From the NCBI GenBank assembly GCA_022592435.1, contig JABYQS010000159.1, positions 20,649 to 84,648 on the forward strand: a stretch of DNA of 64,000 bases. The letters run 5' to 3'. Position 1 is the first letter of the stretch; each line of letters begins with the position of its first letter. The notes under the pieces are model-generated. The model was given only the letters and a program-made list of their open reading frames with translations. It had not been told where the DNA came from and made no database searches. The translations under genes and the position numbers were made by a program. Of the stretch, positions 33,541 through 45,856 are shown one piece after another. The DNA comes from Cerioporus squamosus (taxonomy: Eukaryota; Basidiomycota; Agaricomycetes; Polyporales; Polyporaceae).

Positions 33541-35455
33541 GGACCGCACACGTGGTGCTCCCAGGCTAGATCGAGCGCACGGTCGAGTCTCCGGCTGTCC
33601 GCGGCAGTGCAGCACTCGTCAGGGTCGATCATCTGTTGCCCGGGTGCCGGCGGGCGTCGTCTAGCAGTCGTGTCTGAGTTTGTCTGTGCGGGTTGCTGGG
33701 CACTGTCGCAAGAAGCCCGATGCGTGCGGGCATCGTTGAGGGGAGATTCATAGTAACTGTGGACCTCGTTGTGTGTATTAGCATACGAGCACCGTCTGTA
33801 ATGTGTCAGGAGAGCATGGAACTGAAAGTCGACATGGTTGCAGTCGTTGCGGGGTGCCGTACCGCGGAGCGAGCAGAGCAGGCGGAGAACAAGAGTTGCA
33901 CCAGACTGAGCGACGAAGACGTTTCCACTTAGCGACCGGTGCCGGGAAGCACTCCCGTAGTCGATGAACACCGCGAAACTGCATCTGCATAGCATCCCGA
34001 TAAGCACGAAGCTCAGACGACCGCGCGTTCAAGAATGAACGAAGGGAGGACGGAAGCAGAAGCTAAACATGACAGGCGCACCTTGCAGCTCAACCCAGTC
34101 CGAGTCCGTCTATTCCAAGCGACGTGTCTGGCTTCAGTGGCAGTTGCAAGCTCGGTTCCGTCAGTGCGTTGACCACTTCAACGTCGGCTCGTCTGAACAT
34201 GAGGTGGCTGAAGAGCCCGATGATGGTCAGCCACACTGCTGCACGGGGGCCCGACGCGGCAAGTAAGCACTTATCCAAGGACGAACTCCAATCGGAAGAC
34301 ATGGCGGCATGGTACTTATCGCCCCTCCATCTGCGACGAAGCAACCACCGACATCGTCGAAGTGACGGCGCACACAGCCTCTGCGGAACGCGCCGCCGGG
34401 TTCGGTAAGCAGTGCGAAGGGCGAAGTTTGAGCTGCACCCGGCCATCGACGGCGACGTGTTGCGGGGTGGCACGGCGAGCTGAGAAGGTCAGCATGCCCA
34501 GACGGATGCATATGGGCGCACCTCCATCCCCAAGGCGTGCGTGCGTCTCGTCTGCGGCCGCGTCTTCGCTCATCGCCCGGTGTTCCTCGTCGCGGCATGC
34601 GCACCCGGAGCTCGTCCGGAGTGCGTGCTCGAGGAGCTCTGCAGACTGCGGGCACTCAGACGTGTGCGTGCGCGTTGGGGACATCCGCTTGCATGGCCCG
34701 AGCAGGGGATCGTCCCCGCGCATGGGTTATGGGCGGCGGAGGCGGTACTCGGGGTGGCACCTAGTCTGCGTCGATCTTCAGCCGCAGTGCGACGGGTTTT
34801 CGGACGGGGGCAGCGTGAACGCGCTCAAGCGGATGCGGGAGTTGTACACGGACCTGGACAGCAACCCACGTGCTCGGAGCGGCATACGTAGGGCGACGCG
34901 AGCATGGCAGAATTCAGGATGCGGAGTGCCGGCAGCATCGCGCGACGCGTGAGCGACAATGGTACCGGTGCTGTAGAGGCGCATCATCGCGATATGTATT
35001 GGAGAACGCGCGTGCGTACTGCCCGACGGCGTGAGGATGCAGAAGGCGGCCTGCTTGAAGTCGAGATGCTGCTGCGTGGCGCGGTCGCTCCGGGGTGCGG
35101 TGACAAGGAGAGAAGGCGGCGAGCGAGGGTCCCTGGAGGCAGAGCTCAGTGCAGCAGACGCGCAGAACGCGAGTGGACACAGACGCAGCGTGGAGGGCGT
35201 CGAGGAGAGGCGGAAAGCTCGGCGCTCATGGGCGAGAGGACGACGACAGAGGCGGAATGAGGCAGCAGAGGGACACGGCTGCAGAACGCGTGCGGGACAG
35301 AGCTCGAGCTTGTCCCGACGAGGCGCGAGTCGCCCACCGGGCTTGGACGCGGGCCGGGGCCGGGCGCTGGCTGTCAAAGAGGGGCGGGCTGTGCAGTCGC
35401 TGTGTACGGCGTGGGCGGGCTCTGCTCTCTCCCTCCCTCTGTGCTCGCTGCTGCG

Positions 35456-36663
35456 ATGGCCGCCGTCGCTGCCCGCTCCTTCTGGTCTGCCCCCGACCCC
35501 GACGACCCGCTCTCGAAGGCCCTCCAGCCGCCGATCGACGAGACCCCCGAGGAGCGCGCTGCCCGCCTCCGCGAGCTCGAGGACGCTGCCCGGGTCTCGC
35601 GCGAGATCGACGACGAGATTGCGGTCTCCCGCCGCGCGTACGACCGCAGGAAGAAGGCGATCAAGATACTCCTCCTCGGTGCGTCCCCTCCTCGAGTCCC
35701 TGCCCGCTGCCCGCCGACGTCGCCCAGGCCAGGCCGAGTCCGGCAAGAGCACGACCCTCAAGAGTGCGTCCCCGTCTCCCGTCTCCCGTGCTCTGCTCAC
35801 GCCCCGCAGACTTCCAGCTCGCGTTCTCGCCCCAGCACTTCCACAAGGAGCGCGCAGCCTGGAAGACCATCATCCAGCTCAACCTCATCAGGTCAGTCCT
35901 CGTGCATACACCCGCTTCGCGTCCCCACACCGCCCCGTCACGTCCTGGCTCTCCTGCACACGGGCGTGTCGTCGCCCTCTGGCACTGGACTCTGCGAGAT
36001 GCGTCTTCCAGTCCATTCGTGCTCTCCCTGCCTGTAGCTCTTCACGACACACGCCCGCCGATCTGTGTCTGCCCATAGCTTGCTACTTCCTCCACTCTCC
36101 CCTGCGTTCACCAGCAGCTAACCGTCCGTCTCCGTTTTCAGAAACATCAAACGGCTGCTCGAGATCCTGCAGGAAGAATGGGAGTCGTCGCTGCAGACGA
36201 CGACGCCGTCCTCGATTGCAAAGGGCAAGGGCGTCGCTGGCCGCACGCCGTCGTCGCCCGGGGTGCGCTTCTCGACGTCCCCGCTGAACGACAACCACCG
36301 ACGAATTCGCATGCGCCTCTCCGCGCTGCTCCCGATCGAGGCCGAGCTCATGCGCAAGCTGATGCCCGACGGCGGCGCGGCAGACCGCGACGTGTGCGTG
36401 CGCGCGGGAAGCGGGTGGAAGGGCATCCTGACCGCGATCAACGCGAACACGAGCACGGTGCTGCCCGAGAAGCCGCCGCTCGTGCTCGTGTCCGCGATGA
36501 AGGGCGCGCAGTCCCGGCCGAGTACGGGCGACGCACGGTTCAAGGACAACCCGACGGCGGTGCTCGCTGCGTGCCGGGACGACATCGTCACGCTGTGGGA
36601 GGACGCGATCGTCCAGGGCGTGCTCAAGAAGCAGAACGCACGCATACAGGATATGCCGGGGTT
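35456..36663 (+). pseudogene. G-protein alpha subunit copy 4, exons 1-4 only
   Basis: Exons 35456-35678, 35728-35763, 35810-35891 and 36142-36663 are open, with Glu63 changed to Asp. Exons 5-8, which carry switch I, switch II and ILFLNK, are deleted: the start of intron 4 (GTGGGTGTCTTCCGCTCGC) runs within about 45 bp into GAACAAGGTGCGTG, the end of exon 8. The copy therefore keeps the P-loop and helical domain only. The fused intron-like segment still has a donor and a TTCGCAG acceptor. The downstream exon-4-tail fragment is at 36842-36878. Confidence 0.85.
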
Positions 36664-37835
36664 GTGGGTGTCTTCCGCTCGCTGTCTGTCCGTTCTCGTT
36701 TGCGAACAAGGTGCGTGTCTTGTCCGTGTTCGCAGATTGCAGCTCGCTCGTGGCGGCGGCCTCTCCGCTGCTTTGTTGGCCCGGGATGCGTGCGCTCCGT
36801 GTGGCGGTCGGATCGTTGTGTCTCGCTCTGGTTGCCATTCACCAGGGCGTGCTCAAGAAGCAAAACGCGTACATAGATGGCGGGAAGTGGTCGCGCGTAG
36901 TACTCGCATGTGTAGACAGGAAATATATCTTGTTCTCGGCATTATCTGGTGTGCAGTTCGGTGGTGTGAGTGTGCGGTCGCGGCGAGCAGGTGCGAAGTT
37001 CAGCGTCCGGCGGGGTCTGTGCCCGACGGCAGGTAGCCTCGTGGCGAGCGCGGTCCGCAAGATCTCCCAGGACGATCGTCTGCCTCAGTCCCCTTTGTAC
37101 ACACCGTACACACTCCTTCATACGCACTCCTTCATACACGCTCCTTCATACACGCTCTCTGTACAGAGTTACTTGAACAGCTGGAGTGCTGTCCTCCATG
37201 TTGTGCTCTGCTGTGTAGGGCTGCCTGGAGGACTTCGAAGAGCGGAGAGAAGCAGAGGGGCTGGGTACGTGCTCTCCACCCGCTGGTTTCGTTTACTCGT
37301 CCTGGTTTCCGAGACAGGGAGAAGAGGACGGCCGGGGTGGTTAAGTCGAAGGTGAGACAAAGTCGCGCAGAGGACAGAGAATGTGTTCGGAAGTCGAGCA
37401 CAAGCCATGTATTGAGCATAAACTAGGAATACATCGACCACTTCCACGATAGAAAGCGCGTATACCGCCAAGTCTGCGCTCAGAACTCGCCGTGAGCCTC
37501 GTTCGCGCGTCGGAGAAGGTTCCGAGACGCGGGCGCCTATCCCGCACTTGGCGAGTCGCGCATCACCGCCGTCTCTCTGTCTCCTTCCACCACCACCGTC
37601 CTCGCCTCTGACTCGCGCACTCTCGTCCTGGGCTTGTTCTGCGGCTGTACTGGACATTTGTGCGCCTCGGACTCAGCGTCTTGGCCTTCGGCGACTTGCC
37701 TCTGGATTCTGGGCACGCGGACGCGACACGCTGGCAGCGAGGAGGATTGGAGGCCGCCCTGGAGAGCCCGGGAGCGCCTTGCACGGCTGGGAGGCTCAGC
37801 TGGGAGTCGAATGAGCTGCGGAGGTACAGACGAAG

Positions 37836-40800
37836 GTAAGTGGCTGCTTCTGTGAGAGACTCGGAGTACGTACCTATCCCCATCCCCTACGCGCACGCAA
37901 GAGCGCACCTTCCGGACGGCGGCGACACGTTCGCGTTGGCAGAAGCGCATTGCTGTCTCACTTGGCGGCGACGCGCTATCACGGCCGGGAGATGCGAGTC
38001 TCGCCGCTGTCTGCAGCCCGGGACTCTGCGGAACCTCCGCGGCTGGCGTCGATAGTGGAGACAAGGTAAGCCCCATAGCAAGGAGAACAGCAGAGAAGAC
38101 GACGACGGATGAACTCACCTTGCACATGCAGTCTGTCGACTGAAGTTACCCCGGGACGACGTCTGCCGCACGACACCATGCGGACGTCTTGACGACCTGG
38201 ACGCGTACTTCGCGGCAACTGGAAGCCCACTGTTGCTGTGGCGGCCTTCGGCCGCCGCGATGTCGCGGCGCTGACACCAAGGTGAGTCCAAGTCAGATAT
38301 GCGTATGGAGCAGACCGTGGACGCGTGCTGACCTCTCGAAGCACAGATCCCGCCGCGCCATGGCATGTTGACACGTCTCCCGGCCTGCCGGGAGACACCT
38401 GTGTCTGCCCGGGAGCGCACGCATAGGACTTGCGACGGTCCCAACCCGGCGTCAGAGCTCTGGAAGTCGGAAAAGAGGCCGGGAGCGCCTGGTACAGCTG
38501 GGAGGCTCCAGAGGCCGAACATGAGCTGAGAGAACAAAGGTAAGTGGCTGCTTTTGTGTGAGGCTCGGAGTACGTGCCTATTCCCCACCCCCCACGCGCA
38601 CTGCCCAAGAGCGCATCTCGTCGCACGGCTGCTGCACGTTCGCTTTGCACCAGCATCTCACCGCCGTCTGCAGCCCGGGAGTCGCGTCGCGAGGATGCAA
38701 GACTTCGGCGGCTGGCGTCGGCGACGGAAACGGAGACTGCGAAAACAAGGTGAGTTGTCTGGAAGGTGGAGAACAGCAGAGAAGACAACGATTGAACTGA
38801 CCTTGCACACAGTCTGTCAACTGCAGTCAAGAGTCCGCTGGAAGACCACCGAGAAGACGTCTGCTGTGGTCTCAACTCCACGCAGACGTCTTTGGCGACT
38901 GGGACATCGTACGTCGCGCCGCCGGTACTGTCAGGAAGCCCGCTGTGGTTGCGGGCGGCCTGAGGCCGCCGCGATGGAGCGGCGCCGACATGAAGGTGAG
39001 TCGGAGTCTAGGTGCGTATGGAGGAGAAGCTAGCGGACGCGGGTTAACCTCTTGAAGAGATCCCGCCGCGCCAAGGCGCGGTGACACGTCTCCCAGCAGG
39101 CCGGAAGACACCCATGTCTGCTCGGGAGCGCGCGCATGGAGGATGCCGTCGCGTGTCGTTCGCGACGGCGACAGAGGTCTAGAATCCGGAAACCAGGTGA
39201 GCGAAGGTGTGTATGGTCGAACAGAGGACACGTACCGAGTTTTGCTGACCTTCTGACGCTACTCAGCCGGCCAGGGCAAGCGTGATGTGGCGCGGCGAGG
39301 ACGCGTCGACGCAGAGTGCCCGGCAGGCCTCGCAACTTCCCCGGGAGCGCTGGAATCAGCGGAGCGAAGACCTCCGGGCGTCGAGCAAGACCTCGGCGCA
39401 GTCCGGGAGACGTCGAACGAGACCGCCCGGTGGTCAGCGACAGCGGTGGGGGCGGAGCCCGGGAGAGGGCGCGGACCCGTAGACGCAAGCCCGGGAGCAC
39501 CTTCAGCGTGATGCGACGCCGCCCAAGGCCTGGAAACCGAGGTGAGTTCGAGTGCCAGGTGCGTGGGGAGACGCGAAGATGACTTACGCATATGTGGGCT
39601 GACGTTGCTGCAGAACCCGGGCGACGCTCAAGCCCATGGCGCAGGCCAGGAGTTCGCCAATGCGCACGTGCCGTGTGCTGTGCGTATGCGTTCGGGACGC
39701 GGCCGGGAAGCAAGTGATTACGGAGGGCGAGGCACCCGGGAGACGGGAGTATGTGGGCTTCCGTTGTACGGCGACAGAGGTCTGGAAGTCAGAAGGCAGG
39801 TGAGTACCAGGTGCGTACGACAGAAGAAGGGACACATACCGAGCTTTGCTGACTTTCTGACGCCACTTAGCTGGCCAGGGCATGCGTGACGTGGCGCGGC
39901 GAGGACATGTCGACACAGGGTGCCTGGGAGGCCTCGCAACGTGCCTGGGAGCGCCGGAAATGGCGGAACGAAGATCTCGGGGCGACGAGCAAGACCTCCG
40001 CGAAGTCCGGGAGACGTCGAACGAGACGACGGGGAGGTCAGCGACAGCGGCGAGCGAGGAGCCCGGGAGAGGGCGCGGACCCGTGGACGCAAGCCCGGGA
40101 GCGTCATCAGCGCGATGTCTGCATAGAAACTACAGGTGAGTGCTCCGGGACATGGTCGGGAGGTTAGCAACAGCGGCAGGCGAGGAGCCCGGGAGAGGCG
40201 ATGACCTCGCTGATGCCCGGGAGCGCCAAGGTACCGCGAGGCTACAACGCGCTGGAACTGAGAAGGAATAGTGAGTTCAGTTCCCAGGCGAGTGAGGCAG
40301 AAAGGTCGACTTACGCGTATGCGCAAGCTCATCTCATAGATGTTCGTTGTTTCTCGGCGACTTTCACCATCGGAGAACTCCTGTGGATGATACAGGTCAG
40401 TACAAGCACAACCAGACTCGAGGCCCAAGTCGCGGTCTTCTCGCACGACCGTCCTCGCCTCAACTTGAAGAGCGTCCGGCGAAGGCGTCGCAGAGCTTCC
40501 CGGAGGCCATTGTGTTCTGCGACGCGTCTGCCGGCCTCGGAGTCTGCACGACAGTGAGTCAGTACAATCGTCACGTCGACAAGGTCTGAGAAGACGGGCC
40601 TCATCTCATAGCTGGCGCGATCTGGCCGCATGGTGTGCCAAAGGATAGGAGACGGATAGCAGAACGGGAGGCGAGAGCCCGGCCGTAGTCGACATGGGAT
40701 AGGACACAGGGGACGGCCTCTCGGGAGCAAGCTGGTCACGGTCGCGATTTCGGACTTGTACGAGATGGTGTGCATGAATGTGTCCCGGTCAGGATTCAAG

Positions 40801-40918
40801 GGGAGAGGGAATGAGGTAGGAGCTAGCCGGACGTCGTTGCTGCTGCTCGTGGGCATCGTGTTGCTGCGAAGGGACACGTCAAGAACGACGATCTCGCGAT
40901 GGGGCGGCGAGATAATAG
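37836..40918 (+). pseudogene. Exon-intron module run, unit 4, with an extra module
   Basis: Contains one more exon-intron module than the other units: introns 39197-39266 and 39800-39870 are paralogous, as are the exons after them (each GGCCAGGGCAxGCGTGAxGT..). In the second copy the codon that is TAG elsewhere is TGG, giving the frame GADPWTQARERHQRDV. The 3' part (40.1-40.9 kb) is a diverged variant of the others. Confidence 0.45.
38375..38396. repeat. Perfect hairpin, CT-loop type (unit 4)
   Basis: Same as 28583-28604, with the same CCATGGCATGTTGACAC flank. Confidence 0.75.
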
Positions 40919-41530
40919 GTACGTACCTCACCAATCTCCGCATGTGCAGGGTCTCCCAGCCAAGAAGGCCGCCAAATGCGGCAGCTGATCTCTTCGAAGC
41001 GACGCCGTGAGCCACGACGACTGGGGGAGGTGGTGAGACGTCGCGACGACGAGAGGTGCAGAGATGTATGTAACTGTGGCGTAATGCAATGAGCTTCATT
41101 GAAACAAGTCGTGCCCAAGAGCGTGTGTGTCGTGCAAGGAGCGAGCGCGTACATCGGAGGGTACTAGTCGAGCGACGACGACCCGGAGGCGAGAGTACGT
41201 AGAGGGCACTGGGAAGAGTGAGGGAGGACAGCGGGGATGGGGGAAGAGGGAAGAGGGAGAGATGCAGTTGCGAAATGAGGACGACCCTCCCGTCCCAGAT
41301 TCCGATCGCGCGTCTCGTCGATGTGAAGGGACGGGCAATATCTGCAGTGGTTAGCGAGCTTGCCACCGCCTCCTCGGCGCCCTCGTTTCTCTGATGGCAC
41401 ATTCCGATAGCTCTCGACCCCAGCTGTACGTGCTTGAAACCGCGATTACCTTCAGTTCTTGTCTCTTGAGTATTTCCTCACTTCGAACTTGGGCAGTAAT
41501 GTTAGTTCTCGGAGCCATACTCGGAGGGCT

Positions 41531-41900
41531 TGGTATACTGACATAATTGCAGTCATCAAAACAGCTTGACTGTCGATGTCGTCCGTTCGTCGCTGCCGGA
41601 ATTATGAGTGGCAGTCCAGGCCTCCCGCGTACAGCGCTCCGGCCATATTATTTGTGTTTCATGTCAGATCGTCCACTTGTCGATCGTCCACTTGTCGATC
41701 GTCTACTCCAGCATGCTCGTCGCTATTGCGCCCTCCTGGATGGCTCGGCATACTGACATAGTTGCGGTGATCACAGTAGCTTGAGTGGCAATGTCCTCCG
41801 TTTGTCGCGGTGGTCGGAAATATGAGCGGCGGTACAAACCTCTCGCAAAGCATGCTCTGGCCATATTCTTCGCGTTTCAAGTAAGAATATCGTCCGCTTG
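41531..41900. repeat. Doubled sub-repeat of about 230 bp, unit 4
   Basis: Two diverged tandem copies of the block GTATACTGACATAxTTGCxGT ... GGAAxTATGAGxGGC ... GCTCxGGCCATAxT. Copy one is about 41531-41750, copy two about 41749-41900. Units 1-3 have one copy (about 10788-10920). A 15-bp direct duplication (GATCGTCCACTTGTC) lies at about 41668-41697 and is single in unit 5 (53374-53720 region). Confidence 0.6.
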
Positions 41901-42720
41901 TCGGTCTTCTCTCCCGGGCCCCGGCATGCCACTGCACTCTCCCGGGAGTAGCATCGAGATCTGTTCTGCGACCCGAGCTCATTGTTCCCGAACTGAAGAG
42001 AGGTTTCTGCACATCCAGCACTCGCAAATTCAGCACACCGAGTACGCTCGATCCCGATTCCCTGCCATGGCAGAACGAAGCAGGATGCATGCTACGGACA
42101 TCTCCATGTATACCCGGCATACGGAGACATGGCTCCCGGTCTCCCGATCCCAAGTCCGGTATCATTCTTATTCCCTTGTCCCTGGCGCTGCGTCGGATCG
42201 CCCGAGCATAGCTTACGCTTCCGGCCATACTTACGCGAAGAAGTTTTACCCAGTCTTCTGGGCTTCTGGCGGCAAGGCTGGAGCTTTCCAATGCCGCGGT
42301 GGGTGTCTGCACGCAGGACAAGGGCATTCTCCCTGCTTCAATAGAGCATACCTATGTCGCTTTCAAGCTCCTTCCAACCGAAGATGGCAATCTCCAATGC
42401 ACTCAGTATCGCGCTGAGCATTGAGCAAGTGTGCACGAGCGAGAGAACTACCTCGAGCGTCGAGGCGGCATGCGCATACACCGCTCCTGGGCCTGAATGT
42501 GAATTGTTCCTTGAAGAGCCAAGATTTCCCAAGCCTCGGAGTCTAGGCTTGTGAAGTATGCATGTCATGCCGCGTTGCTATCCGTCGGGTGCTTGTAACG
42601 GCTCTCCAAAAGTTCGGACTCAGTGCTAAGCAGACTAAGACCGAAGTCATGGTATCCTCGCTGTCGCTGTCTGCACCTCAGGCCGGGCATACATCTACTG
42701 AATGAAAGTGCCTCTCGAGA

Positions 42721-42858
42721 TTAAGGGTCGACAAGATCCAAGGACACGGACTCGGACTCGGACTTGGAGTTGAGCATCTCCGGGTACACCGATTCATCTC
42801 GCAAGAAACTACGCTTGTGCTGCGATGCGACGTGGACGGAGGGCCAGTGCACCGTCTT
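42721..42858 (-). pseudogene. Second exon of the small minus-strand ORF, unit 4
   Basis: Exon 2 is intact to TAA. Upstream, a 12-nt deletion removes the TGTGTGGACAG end of exon 1, and the 2-nt deletion of unit 3 is also present, so the first exon is broken. Confidence 0.3.
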
Positions 42859-43673
42859 CTGCCAAGCGAAATTGTACACAGGCTCGATACGATGTGGACG
42901 GAGCAAGAAGCCTGCTCGTCGACTGACCTACTCCTTCCCATTTCTAGCACGACTGGTAGCTGGTAGGGTATACGAGCATCGCGTACATGGCTGCGGCTCC
43001 TGGACCTGGAGGGAAACCTCGACGCGTACATGGGAGACATAACCCCACGCTCGCAGCTTTGTTTCTTCCCGTGCTTGGCACGCTGTCGCTCGGATCGCCC
43101 GAGCAGACATTGCTCGTTTACGCGGAGCTGTCTCAGCCACCTCCCTGGGTCCCGAACGGCAAGACGCGGCCAAGACGTATACAGCGGGTCTCACGGGTAA
43201 ATGAAAATAAGATGCATCCTTGAGACATGACAGCAGCATGACACAGTACTACTGCAACCCTCGAGGCGCAACTTGAAGCTGCCAGCTATAAGCACTGGCA
43301 GCAGACATGCACGCAGAACGACGCTCGCCAAGTCTCTGGCCCTCTGAGCTCTGCACAAACAGACGATGGGGCTCCGAATGCTGAGCACGGACGCACGAAG
43401 CAATCATGATGGCGCACACTAGACGGAACTCCTGCGTAGCCGCATAGGACGTGTGCATAGACGAGACCCAAGCCTGTGGATACGACGCGTACCACGGCGC
43501 ATCTCCTTTGTTTTCCCGAGCTCTCACCCCAATCCCCAGCGACGCCAAGACACGGTCAGCGGGCGGCGGCCCCGCTGCCCGCTTCCTACACATTATGTGA
43601 ATGCGGATGACTGAGCCGTGCGCCGAGAGCCGAGGGCGCGCGTGAGCTTCGGACTTGGTGCTGTGGAGGAGCG

Positions 43674-43681
43674 GTATAAAT
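43674..43681 (+). promoter_or_regulatory. TATA box, unit 4 (TATAAATA)
   Basis: Closer to the TATA consensus than the TATATATA of units 1-3, at the same distance to the secreted-protein remnant. Confidence 0.5.
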
Positions 43682-43770
43682 ACCAGGTCGGCGGGCTCAG
43701 TGTTCTGCACTCACCTCGTCGTCTGCTCCCGCTGTCCAGTCCGTGTAGTTGACTCCACTCCCCTCTCTCT

Positions 43771-44002
43771 GCCTTCGCCCTCTACTGTGCGGCTGCCATC
43801 CTCGCCGTCGTCGCCATCGCCGCCCACGCGGGCTTCACGCCAGGCTCGGAGCGTGCATGCCAGAATGGGGATGGCGGGTTCTTCAGGACGGTATGTCTTG
43901 TGTCCCATCTTGGCATGTGTTCCCCAGTACTCACTTGATGCACAGTACAGCCCGTCCCCTGCGCATTCGGGATTGGTATGGGTGAGTCGAGCTTTGTTTT
44001 GA
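43771..44002 (+). pseudogene. Start-less secreted-protein remnant, unit 4
   Basis: Exon 1 to 43890, exon 2 43946-44002. Nine bases are absent before LYCAAAILAVV compared with unit 1; CQNGDGG replaces CKNGDGG. Confidence 0.4.
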
Positions 44003-45856
44003 GGACCGCACACGTGGTGCTCCCAGGCTAGATTGAGCGCACGGTCGAGTCTCCGGCTGTCCGCGGCAGTTCAGCACTCGTCAGGGTCGATCATCCGTTG
44101 CCCGGGTGCCGGCGGCCGTCGTCTAGCAGTCGTGTCTGAGTTTGCCTGTGTGGGTTGCTGGGCACTGTCGCAAGAAGCCCGATGCGTGCGGGCATCGTTG
44201 AGGGGAGCTCCATAATAACTGTGGACCTTGTGGTGTGAATTAGCATACGAGCACCGTCTGTAATGTGTCAGGAGAGCATGGAACTGAAAGTCGACATGGT
44301 TGCAGTCGCTGCGGGGTGCCGTACTGCGGAGCGAGCAGAGCAGGCGGAGAACAAGAGTTGCACCAGACTGAGCGACCAAGACGTTTCCACTCAGCGACCG
44401 GTGCCGGGAAGCACTCCCGTAGTCGATGAACACCGCGAAACTGCATCTGCATAGCATCCCGATAAGCACAAAGCTCAGACGACCGCGCGTTCAAGCTCCG
44501 TTCCGTCAGTGCGTTGACCACTTCAACGTCGGCTCGTCTGATCATGAGGTGGCTGAAGAGCCCGATGATGGTCAGCCACACTGCTGCACGGGGGCCCGAC
44601 GCGCGCAAGTAAGCACTTATCCGAGGACGAACTCCAATTGGAATACGTGGCGGCACGGTACTTATCGCCCCTCCATCTGCGACGAAGCAACCACCGACAT
44701 CGTCGAAGTGACGGCGCACACAGCCTCTGCGGAACGCGCCGCCGGGTTCGGGAAGTAGTGCGAAGGGCGAAGTTTGAGCTGCACCCGGCCATCGACGGCG
44801 ACGTGTTGCGGGGTGGCACGGCGAGCTGAGAAGGTCAGCATGCCCAGACGGATGCATATGGGCGCACCTCCATCCCCAAGGCGTGCGTGCGTCTTGTCTG
44901 TCAGCGGATATGAAAGCGTTGCGGCCGCGTCTTCGCTCATCGCCCCGCGTTCCTCGTCGCGGCATGCGCACCCGGAGCTCGTCCGGAGTGCGTGCTCGAG
45001 GAGCTCTGCAGACTGCGGGCACTCAGACGTGTGCGTGCGCGTTGGGGACATCCGCTTGCATGGCCCGAGCAGGGGATCGTCCCCGCGCATGGGTTATGGG
45101 CGGCGGAGGCGGTACTCGGGGTGGCACCTAGTCTGCGTCGATCTTCAGCCGCAGTGCGACGGGTTTTCGGACGGGGGCAGCGTGAACGCGCTCAAGCGGA
45201 TGCGGGAGTTGTACACGGACCTGAACAGCAACCCACGTGCTGGGAGCGGCGTACGTAGCTAGCAGGACGGGCGACGCGAGCATGGCAGAGTTCAATGCCG
45301 GCAGCATCGCGCGACGCGTGAGCGACAACTGGTACCGGTGCTGTAGAGGCGCATCATCGCGATATGTATGAGAGAACGCGCGTGCGTACTGCCCGACGGC
45401 GTGAGGATGCAGAAGGCGGCCTGCTTGAAGTCGAGATGCTGCTGTGTGGCGCGGTCGCTCCGGGGTGCGGTCACAAGGAGAGAGTCTGCAGAGAAGGCGG
45501 CGAGCGAGGGTCCCTGGAGGCAGAGCGAAGTGCAGCAGACGCGCAGAACGCGAGTGGACACAGACGCAGCGTGGAGGGCGTCGAGGAGAGGCGGAAAGCT
45601 CAGCGCTCATGGGCGAGAGGACGACGACAGAGGCGGAATGAGGCAGCAGAGGGACACTGACGTCGATGCGCATACAGGCCCCGGCGACGTCGGGCTGCAG
45701 AACGCGAACGAGGCGCGAGGCGCGAGACGGCGCACCACCGGGCTCGGACGCGGGCCGGGGCCGGGCGCTGCTGTCAAAGAGGGGCGGGCTGTGCAGGTCG
45801 CTGTGTGCGGCGTGGGCGGGCTCTGCTCTCTCTCTCCCTCCGTGCTCGCTGCTGCG

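Larger units (their letters stand above)
24841..35191 (+). repeat. Array unit 3 (10351 bp)
   Basis: Identical in layout and nearly in sequence to unit 2 up to 27249. It then switches to the variant seen in units 4 and 6 (for example GCAGCCTCGTGG replacing GCAGGTAGCCTCG), with many small indels between 27250 and 27850. From about 30650 to 31850 it again matches units 1-2. Confidence 0.9.
35192..45572 (+). repeat. Array unit 4 (10381 bp)
   Basis: Carries a deletion of G-alpha exons 5-8, an extra exon-intron module (39197-39799 re-copied at 39800) and a doubled sub-repeat near 41.5-41.9 kb. Gains and losses nearly cancel, so the unit length looks normal. Confidence 0.9.
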
